Source: Bisbaumannia salifodinae
Lineage (GTDB): Bacteria; Pseudomonadota; Gammaproteobacteria; Pseudomonadales; Halomonadaceae
Length of the DNA stretch: 64,000 bases
Assembly (NCBI RefSeq): GCF_039522585.1
Contig: NZ_BAAADR010000002.1
Direction: 5' to 3' (one strand)
In this document: in pieces, positions 15,244 through 23,242 of the stretch
Position numbering within the stretch: position 1 is the first letter of the stretch
How the letters are laid out: each line of letters begins with the position of its first letter
Translations under genes and position numbers: made by a program
The notes under the pieces: model-generated
Database searches by the model: none
What the model saw: the letters and a program-made list of their open reading frames with translations, nothing else
Told to the model about the DNA's origin: nothing

Positions 15244-15981
15244 ATGAATCGCACCCTGCTGGGCATGCTGACGCCCTCTTCCAATACCGTCCTCGAACCC
15301 TATACCGCGGCCCTGCTCGCCGGGCTGATGCCCGAGGTCACGGCCCACTTCCAGCGCTTCACCGTCAAGGAGATCTCCCTGAGCGATCGGGCCCTGGCGC
15401 AGTTCGACCCGGCGCCGCTGCTGGAGGCCGCCACCCTGCTCAATGACGCCCGCATGAACGTGATCGCCTGGAACGGCACCTCGGCGAGCTGGCTGGGCTT
15501 CGACAGCGACCGCCGGCTGTGCGCGGCGATTACCGAGGCCACCGGGGTACCCGCCACCAGCAGCGTGCTGGCCCTCAACGAGGTCCTCAAGCGCACCGGG
15601 GTGACCCGGCTGGGGCTGGTGACCCCCTACCTGACGGATATCCAGGAGGCGATCGTCGCCAACTACGCCGCCGAGGGCATCGAGGTGGTGGCGGAGCGCC
15701 ACCTCGACGACCGCGGCAACTTCTCCTTCTCGGAATATGACGAGGCGACCCTGGCGGCGCTGGTGCGGGAGGTGGCCAAGGGCGAGCCCCAGGCCATCAC
15801 CCTGCTGTGCACCAACCTGCGCGGCGCCGGCCTCGTGGCCGAGCTGGAGCAGGAGCTGGGCATTCCCATCTACGACTCGGTGAGCGTCACGGTGTGGAAG
15901 TGCCTGACGCTGGCCGGCCTCGACCCCGCCCGGATCACCGGCTGGGGCGGCCTCTTCCAGGACCCCCGCCTGGCGGCATAG
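15244..15981 (+). CDS. Maleate isomerase / arylmalonate decarboxylase-like protein
   Basis: This 245-residue protein has the Asp/Glu racemase superfamily fold (LGMLTPSSNTVLEP at the start, AWNGTSASWLGF near residue 80, LLCTNLRGAG near 190). The first catalytic cysteine position is N77 or a close neighbour, with no cysteine there, while C189 is present. Keeping only the second cysteine is the pattern of arylmalonate decarboxylase (C188) rather than of maleate isomerases, which use two. A decarboxylase or a tautomerase acting on a diacid is possible. It leads a plus-strand operon with TRAP, hydantoinase and hydratase genes. Confidence 0.75.
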   Translation: MNRTLLGMLTPSSNTVLEPYTAALLAGLMPEVTAHFQRFTVKEISLSDRALAQFDPAPLLEAATLLNDARMNVIAWNGTSASWLGFDSDRRLCAAITEATGVPATSSVLALNEVLKRTGVTRLGLVTPYLTDIQEAIVANYAAEGIEVVAERHLDDRGNFSFSEYDEATLAALVREVAKGEPQAITLLCTNLRGAGLVAELEQELGIPIYDSVSVTVWKCLTLAGLDPARITGWGGLFQDPRLAA

Positions 15982-16054
15982 CGCGGGGACGCCCGACACG
16001 GGCAAGACGCAACGGCAAGACCACCACCAACAATCCCAATCACGAGGTGACCCC

Positions 16055-17107
16055 ATGCCAACCCTGACTCCCCAGCGACTCGCGCTCGGCGTATCCCTGG
16101 CCGGCGGCCTGCTGCTCGGCGGCCTGGCCCAGGCCGAGACCCTGCTGCGCAGCGTGGGCAACTTTTCCGGCAATACCCTGCACGTGGAGGGGGTGGAGCG
16201 CCCCTTCTTCGAGGCGCTGGATGCCCGCGACGACCTGGCGGTGATCTACAACCCCATGGACGCCATCGGCGTCGAGGCCGCCGATGCTCTGCGCCTGCTG
16301 CGCTCCGGCTCCTTCGATGTGATGTCGGTGCAGATCGGCATGGCCTCCCGGGACGAGCCCTTCTTCGAGGGCATCGACCTGGCCGGCGTGGCGCCGGACC
16401 TGGACGCCCAGCGCGAGGCCATCGACGCGGTGCGCGAGCGCTTCGACGAGCGCCTCCAGGAGCGCTTCAACGCCAAGCTGATGACCCTCTGGCCCTTCGG
16501 CCCGCAGATGATGTTCTGCAACGGCGATATCCAGGGCGTGGATGACCTGGAAGGCAAGAAGGTGCGGGTCTTCACCCCCTCCATGTCGCGCCTGGTGCAG
16601 GGCCTGGGCGCCGCCCCGGTGACCCTGCAGTTCAGCGAGGTCTACCTGGCGCTGCAGCGCGGCGTGGCCGACTGCGGGGTCACCGCCCCCTCCGCCGGCA
16701 ACAACGGCAAGTGGCCCGAGGTCACCGACACCTTCGTGCCGCTGCCGCTGGCCTACTCGGTGCAGGGCCACTTCATGAACCTGGATACCTGGAATCGCTT
16801 CGACGCGGCCCAGCAGCAGGAGCTCACCGAGGCCTTCGCGCGCCTGGAGGAGCAGATGTGGGAGCTGGCCTATGACGTCAACGACGACGCCATCGCCTGC
16901 AACACCGGCCAGGCCAGCTGCAGCGATCACCAGGCCTACGACATGCGCCTGGTGGAGATCGACCCGGCCTCCCGGGCCCTGGTCGAGGAGATCGCCAGCG
17001 AGGCGGTGCTGCCGGTGTGGGCCGAGACCTGCAGCCGCCAGTACCCCGAGTGTGCCCAGGCCTGGAACGAGACGGTGGGCGATGCCACCGGCCTCAGCAT
17101 CCAGTAA
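16055..17107 (+). CDS. TRAP transporter substrate-binding protein (DctP family), second system
   Basis: This 350-residue protein has a signal peptide (about residues 1-27, GGLLLGGLAQAE). It shows DctP features: DALRLLRSGSFDVMSVQIGMAS, LEGKKVRVFTPSMSRLVQGLGA and EVYLALQRGVADCG. The ligand arginine is probably the one in KKVRVFTP. It also has a cysteine-containing C-terminal extension (CNTGQASC, CSRQYPEC) that may form disulfides in the periplasm. It differs strongly from the first DctP (13168), so the two transporters probably take different substrates. Confidence 0.88.
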   Translation: MPTLTPQRLALGVSLAGGLLLGGLAQAETLLRSVGNFSGNTLHVEGVERPFFEALDARDDLAVIYNPMDAIGVEAADALRLLRSGSFDVMSVQIGMASRDEPFFEGIDLAGVAPDLDAQREAIDAVRERFDERLQERFNAKLMTLWPFGPQMMFCNGDIQGVDDLEGKKVRVFTPSMSRLVQGLGAAPVTLQFSEVYLALQRGVADCGVTAPSAGNNGKWPEVTDTFVPLPLAYSVQGHFMNLDTWNRFDAAQQQELTEAFARLEEQMWELAYDVNDDAIACNTGQASCSDHQAYDMRLVEIDPASRALVEEIASEAVLPVWAETCSRQYPECAQAWNETVGDATGLSIQ

Positions 17108-17161
17108 TCATCCGTGACCGCGCGCCCCGGGCCGACGCCCGGGGCGCCCAGGAGGGTTTCC

Positions 17162-17899
17162 ATGGTTTCCCCGCCATCCTTTCCCTGGGCTAGCCGGCTG
17201 GCGCATGGCGCCGCCCTCGCCGCCGGCTATGCCTCCCTCGGCCTGTCGCTGCTGATCACCTTCGAGGTGCTGGCGCGCAAGCTGTTCAGCTTTTCCCTGC
17301 AGGGCGTCGACGAGATCGGCGGCTATGTGCTGGCCATCGGCGTCTCCTTCAGCTTCGCCTATGCCCTGCTGCACCGCGCCCATACCCGGGTCGACATGCT
17401 GATCGTGCGCCTGCCCGGGGCCCTGCAGGCGCCCCTCAATGCCGCCGCCATGCTGCTGCTCGCCGGCTTCTCGCTGTTCATGCTGTGGCGGGCGGTGGGC
17501 ACCCTGCACGAGACCCTGGAGTTCGGCAGCCTGGCCAGTACCCCGCTGCAGACCCCGCTGTGGATTCCCCAGGGGCTCTGGGTCATCGGCCTCGGCGTCT
17601 TCGCCGCCCTGGCCAGCCTGCTGGCGCTGCGTGCCCTGGGGCTGCTGGTGCGCGGCCAGACCGCGGCGCTCAACCGGGAGTTCGGACCGCGCTCCACCCA
17701 GGATGAACTCGACGAGGCGCAGCATGACTACGCCGACGAGACCACACCAGCCACCGGCCAGGATGAACTCGACGAGGCGCAGCATGACCACGTCGACGAG
17801 GCCACGCCAGTCACCGGCCAGGATGAACTCGACGAGGCGCAGCACGACTACGCCGACGAACCCACTCCGACCACCGGCCAGGGGAGTCCGCAGCTATGA
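17162..17899 (+). CDS. TRAP small permease (DctQ family) with a tandem-repeat C-terminal tail
   Basis: This 245-residue protein has four membrane helices and the DctQ pattern EVLARKLFSFSLQGVDEIGGY. After the last helix (about residue 170) it carries an unusual acidic tail of three 20-residue repeats, each starting QDELDEAQHD. They are coded by three 60-bp units at 17699-17878. Ordinary DctQ proteins end soon after helix four. The ATG at 17162 follows AGGAGGG. An earlier in-frame start at 17114 has a weaker site. The last four bases overlap dctM as ATGA. Confidence 0.88.
   Translation: MVSPPSFPWASRLAHGAALAAGYASLGLSLLITFEVLARKLFSFSLQGVDEIGGYVLAIGVSFSFAYALLHRAHTRVDMLIVRLPGALQAPLNAAAMLLLAGFSLFMLWRAVGTLHETLEFGSLASTPLQTPLWIPQGLWVIGLGVFAALASLLALRALGLLVRGQTAALNREFGPRSTQDELDEAQHDYADETTPATGQDELDEAQHDHVDEATPVTGQDELDEAQHDYADEPTPTTGQGSPQL
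17699..17878 (+). repeat. Three tandem 60-bp repeats inside dctQ
   Basis: Three direct repeats of exactly 60 bases (17699-17758, 17759-17818, 17819-17878) code for QDELDEAQHD(Y/H) plus a variable Asp/Glu/Thr/Pro segment ending TG. The first 27 bases are identical in all three; differences cluster in the second half. A partial fourth CAG follows. In-frame unit length means copy-number change would not break the gene. Confidence 0.95.
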
Positions 17900-19197
17900 T
17901 CGGTGCATTCGAGGTAATGATCGGCTTCCTGGTCATGCTGGGCATGATGGCGGCCGGTATCCATGTGGCGGTGGCGATCTTCTCGGTGGCCGCCCTGGGC
18001 ACCCTGATGTATCTGGGCACGCCGCTGCTCTACTCCTTCGGCGATGCCCTCTGGGGCACCCTCAACGACTTTATCCTTACCGCCATCCCGCTGTTTATCC
18101 TGCTCGGCGAGTTGCTGCTGCGCAGCGGCATCACCGAGCGCATGTACAATGCCCTCTCGGTGTGGCTGCAGCGCATGCCGGGGGGCCTGCTGCATACCAA
18201 TATCGGCGCCTCCTCGGTGTTCGCCGCCATGTCCGGCTCCTCGGTGGCCACCGCCGCCACCATCGGCACCGTGGCCCTGCCGGCCTTCGCCGAGCGCGGC
18301 TACAGCGAGCGCCTGGCGCTGGGCACCCTGGCCGCCGGGGCCACCCTGGGCATCCTGATCCCGCCCAGCATCAACATGATCATCTACGGCGCCATCACCA
18401 ACACCTCCATCGGCAAGCTGTTTATCGCCGGCATCCTGCCGGGGCTGGCGCTGGCCGCGGCCTTTATGCTGGCGATCATGGCCTTCAGCCTGCTGCGCCC
18501 CGGGGTGGCCGGCGAGGCGGAACCACGGGTGCCGCTGCGGGCGCGCCTCGCCTCCCTGGTGGACCTGCTGCCGCCGGCCTTCGTCTTCGCCATCGTCATC
18601 GGCAGCATCTACTCGGGCTGGGCCACCCCCACCGAGGCGGCGGCCCTGGGGGTGATGGCCGCCCTGGTGGTGGCGGCGCTCAACCGCAAGCTGACCCTCG
18701 GCATGCTCAACGAGTGCTTCCTCTCCATGGCCCGCACCACCGCCATGATCATGCTGATCATCGTCGCCGCCTTCTTCCTCAACTACATCGTCGGCATCCT
18801 CGGCATTCCCCAGGTGCTGACCCGGTGGGTCGCCGACCTGGGCCTGACGCCCCTGGGGCTGATCCTGGCGCTGGTGCTCTTCTACCTGGTGCTGGGCTGC
18901 TTCCTGGAGACCCTGTCGATGATGATCGCCACCGTGCCCATCGTGGTGCCCATGGTGGTGAGCTTCGGCTTCGACCCGGTGTGGTTCGGCATCTTCCTGG
19001 TGATCATGATGGAGATCTCGCTGATCACCCCGCCCATCGGCATGAACCTCTATGTGGTGCAGGGGGTGCGCGGGCGCGGCTCCATCGCCGACGTGATGCT
19101 CGGTAGCCTGCCCTTCTTCGCCATCATGCTGGCCTTCGTCTTCGCCATCATCGCCTGGCCCGGCCTGGTGATGTGGCTGCCCAACGCCATGAGCTGA
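17896..19197 (+). CDS. TRAP transporter large permease (DctM family), second system
   Basis: This 433-residue protein has about 12 helices and the DctM motifs SGSSVATAATIGTVALPAF, PPSINMIIYGAITNTSIGKL and TPPIGMNLYVVQGV. It completes the second TRAP system with the proteins encoded at 16055 and 17162. The ATG overlaps the dctQ stop by four bases. A dihydropyrimidinase gene follows 29 bases after the stop, so imported compounds may be cyclic amides or their acids. Confidence 0.92.
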   Translation: MIGAFEVMIGFLVMLGMMAAGIHVAVAIFSVAALGTLMYLGTPLLYSFGDALWGTLNDFILTAIPLFILLGELLLRSGITERMYNALSVWLQRMPGGLLHTNIGASSVFAAMSGSSVATAATIGTVALPAFAERGYSERLALGTLAAGATLGILIPPSINMIIYGAITNTSIGKLFIAGILPGLALAAAFMLAIMAFSLLRPGVAGEAEPRVPLRARLASLVDLLPPAFVFAIVIGSIYSGWATPTEAAALGVMAALVVAALNRKLTLGMLNECFLSMARTTAMIMLIIVAAFFLNYIVGILGIPQVLTRWVADLGLTPLGLILALVLFYLVLGCFLETLSMMIATVPIVVPMVVSFGFDPVWFGIFLVIMMEISLITPPIGMNLYVVQGVRGRGSIADVMLGSLPFFAIMLAFVFAIIAWPGLVMWLPNAMS

Positions 19198-19226
19198 GCG
19201 CCCTTCGAACTTGCAAGGAATGTCCC

Positions 19227-20657
19227 ATGAGTCACTTCGATACCCTGATTACCAACGGCCTGATCATCACCGCCGCGGATCGCTACCATGCCGATATCGG
19301 CATCAAGGACGGGCGCATCGTCGCCCTCGGCCAGGGCCTCTCCGGCGCCGAGGAGGTGATCGACGCCGCCGGCCTGTGGGTGATGCCCGGCGGCATCGAC
19401 GCCCACTGCCACCTGGACCAGCCGCTCGGCGACGGCGCCGTGATGGCCGACGACTTCGAGACCGGCACCCGCTCGGCGGCGGCGGGAGGCACCACCACGG
19501 TGATTCCCTTCGCCGCCCAGCAGAAGGGCCAGGGCCTGCGCGCCGCGGTGGAGGACTACCACCGCCGCAGCGACGGCAAGGCGTCCATCGACTACGCCTT
19601 CCATATGATCGTCACCGACCCCACCGAGACGGTGCTCAAGGAGGAACTGCCGGCGCTGATCCAGGAGGGCTACAGCTCCTTCAAGATCTACCTCACCTAC
19701 GACGACCTCAAGCTCAACGACCGGGAGGTGCTGGAGGTGCTGGCCATGGCCCGTCGCGAGGGCGGCATGGTGATGATCCATGCCGAGAACGCCGACTGCA
19801 TCGCCTACCTCACCGAGCTGCTCGAGTCCCAGGGCAAGACCGCCCCGCGCTACCACGGCGAGGCCCACTCGGCGATCGCCGAGCGCGAGGCCACCCATCG
19901 CGCCATCTCGCTGGCCGAGCTGATCGACGTGCCGATCCTGATCGTGCATGTCTCCGGCCCCGAGGCCATCGAGCAGATCCGCTGGGCCCAGGGCCGCGGT
20001 CTGCGGGTCTACGGCGAGACCTGCCCCCAGTACCTGATGCTCACCGCCGCCGACCTGGACCAGGAGGGCTTCGAGGGGGCCAAGTGCGTGTGCAGCCCGC
20101 CGCCCCGGGACCCCAAGGCCCAGGAGGCGGTGTGGCAGGCCCTGGAGAACGGCGTCTTCCAGGTCTTCTCCTCGGATCACGCCCCCTTCCGCTACGACGA
20201 TCCCCAGGGCAAGAAGCTGCACGGCGAGCATGCCGACTTCCACCATATCCCCAACGGCATCCCGGGGCTGGAGACGCGGCTGCCGATCCTCTTCTCCGAG
20301 GGGGTGCTCAAGGAGCGCATCGACGCCACCCGCTTCGTGGCCCTGACCGCCACCAATCCGGCCAAGATCTATGGCCTCTACCCGCGCAAGGGCACCATCG
20401 CCATCGGCAGCGACGCCGACCTGACCCTCTGGGATCCGCGCGCGCCCCTGACGGTGCGCAACGAGCGCCTGCACCATGCGGTGGACTACACCCCCTACGA
20501 GGGGCTCGAGCTCACCGGCCGCCCGGTGCTGACCCTGTGCCGGGGCGCCGTGGTCTCCCGGGACGGCGAACCCAGCGTCGCCCCGGGCCATGGCCGGTTC
20601 CTCAAGTGCGACAAACCGCAGCCGGCCCGCCCCCGCGGCGCCGCCAAGGGGTTCTAA
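19227..20657 (+). CDS. Dihydropyrimidinase / D-hydantoinase
   Basis: This 476-residue amidohydrolase has the full binuclear-metal set: H60 and H62 (IDAHCHLDQP), the carboxylated lysine K153 (SFKIYLTY), H185 (MIHAEN), H241 (HVSG) and D317 (SSDHAPF). Such enzymes open dihydropyrimidines or 5-substituted hydantoins to N-carbamoyl amino acids in the cytoplasm. No carbamoylase or beta-ureidopropionase is present in the window, so the next step must be encoded elsewhere. The ATG at 19227 is preceded by CAAGGAATGTCCC. It lies between dctM and a hydratase-like gene. Confidence 0.9.
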   Translation: MSHFDTLITNGLIITAADRYHADIGIKDGRIVALGQGLSGAEEVIDAAGLWVMPGGIDAHCHLDQPLGDGAVMADDFETGTRSAAAGGTTTVIPFAAQQKGQGLRAAVEDYHRRSDGKASIDYAFHMIVTDPTETVLKEELPALIQEGYSSFKIYLTYDDLKLNDREVLEVLAMARREGGMVMIHAENADCIAYLTELLESQGKTAPRYHGEAHSAIAEREATHRAISLAELIDVPILIVHVSGPEAIEQIRWAQGRGLRVYGETCPQYLMLTAADLDQEGFEGAKCVCSPPPRDPKAQEAVWQALENGVFQVFSSDHAPFRYDDPQGKKLHGEHADFHHIPNGIPGLETRLPILFSEGVLKERIDATRFVALTATNPAKIYGLYPRKGTIAIGSDADLTLWDPRAPLTVRNERLHHAVDYTPYEGLELTGRPVLTLCRGAVVSRDGEPSVAPGHGRFLKCDKPQPARPRGAAKGF

Positions 20658-20659
20658 GC

Positions 20660-21421
20660 ATGAACACCAAGGCGCTGATCGATACCGCCGCCGACCGCCT
20701 GCTGGCGGCCTATCCCCCCGGGGCGATGATCGCCCCGCCCGACGACCTGCCGCTGAACGACCCGGAGGCCGCCTACGCCATCCAGGCGCGGGTCTCGGCG
20801 GCGCTGGGCACGCCCACCGGCTGGAAGCTGGGCGACATCCGCAAGGGCGAGGTGCCGCGCTACTCGCGGCTGCTCGCCGAGTGGAGCCAGGCCACGCCGG
20901 GGCGCTTCGCCCACGACGCCTTCCATCGGGTCTATCTGGAGCCGGAGCTGGCGGTGGTGCTGGGGGCGCCCCTCCCGGCCAGGCAGGCCCCCTATACCCT
21001 GGCCGAGGTCGCGGCCTGTGTCGCCAGCCTGCATGCCGCCATCGAGCTGGTGGACAGCCGCTTCACCACCTGGCCCGAGGTGCCGCCGCTCTGGCAGCTG
21101 GCCGACGGCCTGAGCCACGGCGCCTTCGTGCTGGGTAGCGGCGTCCCCGCCGGCGACCTCTCGCAGATGCAGGACGCCGCCTACCGGTTGACCCTGGATG
21201 GCCGGGTGGCGCTGAGCGGGCGGGGCGAGCATCCCGGCGGCGATCCCGCCGAGCTGCTGGTGGCGATGATCAATGACCGCATCCGCCGCGACGGCGAGGG
21301 CTTCGCCGCCGGCGAGGTGATCACCACCGGCACCTTCGACGGCGTGGTGGAGATGCGCGCCGGCCAGCGGGCATGCCTGGACTTCGCCGGCATCGGCGAG
21401 GTCGAGCTGCGCCTGGAGTAG
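20660..21421 (+). CDS. 2-keto-4-pentenoate hydratase / fumarylacetoacetate hydrolase-like protein
   Basis: This 253-residue protein belongs to the MhpD/hydratase-decarboxylase group (FAH fold): AAYAIQARVSAALGTPTGWKLG at the start, EPELAVVLGAPL with the metal-binding acidic residues, and AAIELVDSRFTTW. Members hydrate or decarboxylate 2-oxo-dienoic acids, usually in aromatic meta-cleavage pathways, but neighbours here point to a different acid. It starts two bases after the hydantoinase stop, so it is co-translated. The metal ligands look intact. The substrate is unknown. Confidence 0.8.
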   Translation: MNTKALIDTAADRLLAAYPPGAMIAPPDDLPLNDPEAAYAIQARVSAALGTPTGWKLGDIRKGEVPRYSRLLAEWSQATPGRFAHDAFHRVYLEPELAVVLGAPLPARQAPYTLAEVAACVASLHAAIELVDSRFTTWPEVPPLWQLADGLSHGAFVLGSGVPAGDLSQMQDAAYRLTLDGRVALSGRGEHPGGDPAELLVAMINDRIRRDGEGFAAGEVITTGTFDGVVEMRAGQRACLDFAGIGEVELRLE

Positions 21422-21507
21422 CCCCGGGTAGTAAGAGCAGGAGGCGTTAACGGCGATAGCCTTGGCTGGCCTACGCTTAAGGCAAAGTGCATTAGGCGAG
21501 GCGTGCC

Positions 21508-23136
21508 ATGGCCGATCACCCCCTGCGTCTGCTGCTGGTGGAAGACAATCCCCTGCATAGCCGGCTGATTCAGCAGCTGCTCAAGGAAGATGCCCAGCTG
21601 CGCTGCGAGGTGGAGGCGGTCTCCACTCTGGCCGAAGGCCTGACCCGGCTGGTCAAGGGCCGCATCGACCTGGTGCTGCTCGACCTGGTGCTGCCGGACA
21701 GCCAGGAGCTGGAGACCCTGTGGCGGGTGCGCCTGGTGGCGCCCCAAGTACCGGTGGTGATCCTCACCGGCCTCGACGACCTGCAGCTGGCGGCCCGGGC
21801 GGTGGAGTCCGGCGCCTCCGATTACCTGGTCAAGTCCAACCTCAAGGGGGCCGCCCTGGGGCGCACGGTGCGCTACACCCTGGCGCGGGCCCGGGTGCGC
21901 GGCGGCGAGTGGGACTCGCCGCTGTTCCGCCAGGCCCAGCAGCAGTTCCTCAAGGCGGCCCAGGTGATGGCCCTGGACGATGGCCTGCGCCAGCGGCTGC
22001 TGTTCCCCCAGCGGGCGCGGCTGGTCACCTTTCCCTTCCGACGCGACGATCACCACCAGGCGGAGACCCTGTTCGGCTACCGGGTGCAGCACCTGTTGCT
22101 GCCGGGGCCGACCCTGGGGGGCGTGCGCCTGCACCCGGAGCTGGGTCTCGGCGAGATGGCCGCCCTGGCGATGTGGACCAGCTGGCAGTGCGCCCTGCTG
22201 GGGCTGCCCTGCGGCGGCGCCAAGGGCGGCGTGCGGGTCGATCCCACCGCCCTCGATCCCGGAGAGCGCCAGCGCCTGCTGCGCGCCTTCGCCCGGGAGC
22301 TCCGGGAGGACCTGGCCGCCGGGCGGGATATCCTCGCCCCGGGCCTGGGCGTCGACGAGCAGGCCATGGCCTGGCTGCTCGACGAGGGGCTACCGGTGAC
22401 CGGCAAGCCGGCCCTGCTGGGTGGGCTGCCCCGGCGCCAGGCCGCCATCGGCGCCGGCCTGGTGGCGCTGATCGCCGCCGCCGCGGAGCACCTCGGCATC
22501 GCCCTGGGCGGCGCCCGGGTGGTGCTCCAGGGCCTCGGCCAGGTGGGCCTGGCCACGGCCCGACAACTGGTGGTCCGGGGCGTCAGGCTGATCGGCGTCG
22601 GCGACGCCTCCGCGGCTCGCCAGGACCCGGCGGGCCTCGACCTGGCGGCGCTGGAGGCGCACCTGGCGAGCCAGGGCGCCCTGGCCGGTTTCGCCGGCGG
22701 TGAGCCCCTCGACAACGGCGACCTGCTGAGCCTGCCCTGCGATATCCTGGTGCTGGCGGCGGTGCAGCAGCAGGTCACCGCCGAGAACGCCCCGCGCGTC
22801 AACTGCCGCCTGCTGGCGGAGGGGGCCCATGGCCCCACCCTGCTGGAGGCGGAGGAGAGCCTCCATGAGCGGGAGGTCTTCGTGCTGCCGGATATCCTCG
22901 GCAACGCCGCCGGGGCGGGGCTGGCCTACCTGGAGTGGGCCCAGGGGGCGCGCCCCTGGGAGCGCGAAACCGCCCAGGCCTGGCTCGAGGCGCGGCTGCT
23001 GGACGCCTTCCGGCGCTGCCTGGGGCGGGTCGAGTCGGAGGGGCTGGACATGCGCACCGCGGCCCTGGTGGAGGCGTTGCTGCGCCTCGAGGGCCAGGGC
23101 CGGCTGCGCGGCCAGCTCGACGAGTCGCATGACTAG
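21508..23136 (+). CDS. Response-regulator receiver domain fused to a degenerate Glu/Leu dehydrogenase
   Basis: This 542-residue protein has an apparently functional receiver domain (about 1-125: E12-D13, phospho-Asp D59, T87, K109) joined to a glutamate-dehydrogenase-like part (about 165-535) with GYRVQH, GGAKGGV and the Rossmann motif LQGLGQVGLATA. GDH hallmarks are damaged: the substrate lysines of GPxKGG and MTxK appear as L203 and Q227, and the catalytic Asp of PAPDVGT is G279. K239 of GGAKGG remains. It is probably a phosphorylation-controlled sensor or effector rather than an active dehydrogenase. The kinase gene follows at 23236. Domain identities are seen; function is inferred. Confidence 0.82.
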   Translation: MADHPLRLLLVEDNPLHSRLIQQLLKEDAQLRCEVEAVSTLAEGLTRLVKGRIDLVLLDLVLPDSQELETLWRVRLVAPQVPVVILTGLDDLQLAARAVESGASDYLVKSNLKGAALGRTVRYTLARARVRGGEWDSPLFRQAQQQFLKAAQVMALDDGLRQRLLFPQRARLVTFPFRRDDHHQAETLFGYRVQHLLLPGPTLGGVRLHPELGLGEMAALAMWTSWQCALLGLPCGGAKGGVRVDPTALDPGERQRLLRAFARELREDLAAGRDILAPGLGVDEQAMAWLLDEGLPVTGKPALLGGLPRRQAAIGAGLVALIAAAAEHLGIALGGARVVLQGLGQVGLATARQLVVRGVRLIGVGDASAARQDPAGLDLAALEAHLASQGALAGFAGGEPLDNGDLLSLPCDILVLAAVQQQVTAENAPRVNCRLLAEGAHGPTLLEAEESLHEREVFVLPDILGNAAGAGLAYLEWAQGARPWERETAQAWLEARLLDAFRRCLGRVESEGLDMRTAALVEALLRLEGQGRLRGQLDESHD

Positions 23137-23137
23137 G

Positions 23138-23242
23138 CAGGAGCCGGCCATGACGATGACCGAGGTGTCTAGGGGGGGCGCCCAGGCGGTCGGCTCGAGG
23201 CCTCCTGGCACCGCCTACGAGATCAGGAGCCGGCCATGACGA
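23138..23242 (+). repeat. 19-bp direct repeat bracketing the kinase start
   Basis: CAGGAGCCGGCCATGACGA occurs at 23138-23156 and again at 23224-23242. Each copy contains a ribosome-binding site and an ATG. The second is the kinase start. The first opens a 29-codon frame (23150-23239) that stops inside the kinase start region. It may be a relic of a small duplication. Confidence 0.7.

Noticed and set aside
17699..17878. 60-bp repeats considered as a CRISPR-like array
   Set aside because: The repeats are contiguous, in frame and without unique spacers; they are coding tandem repeats.
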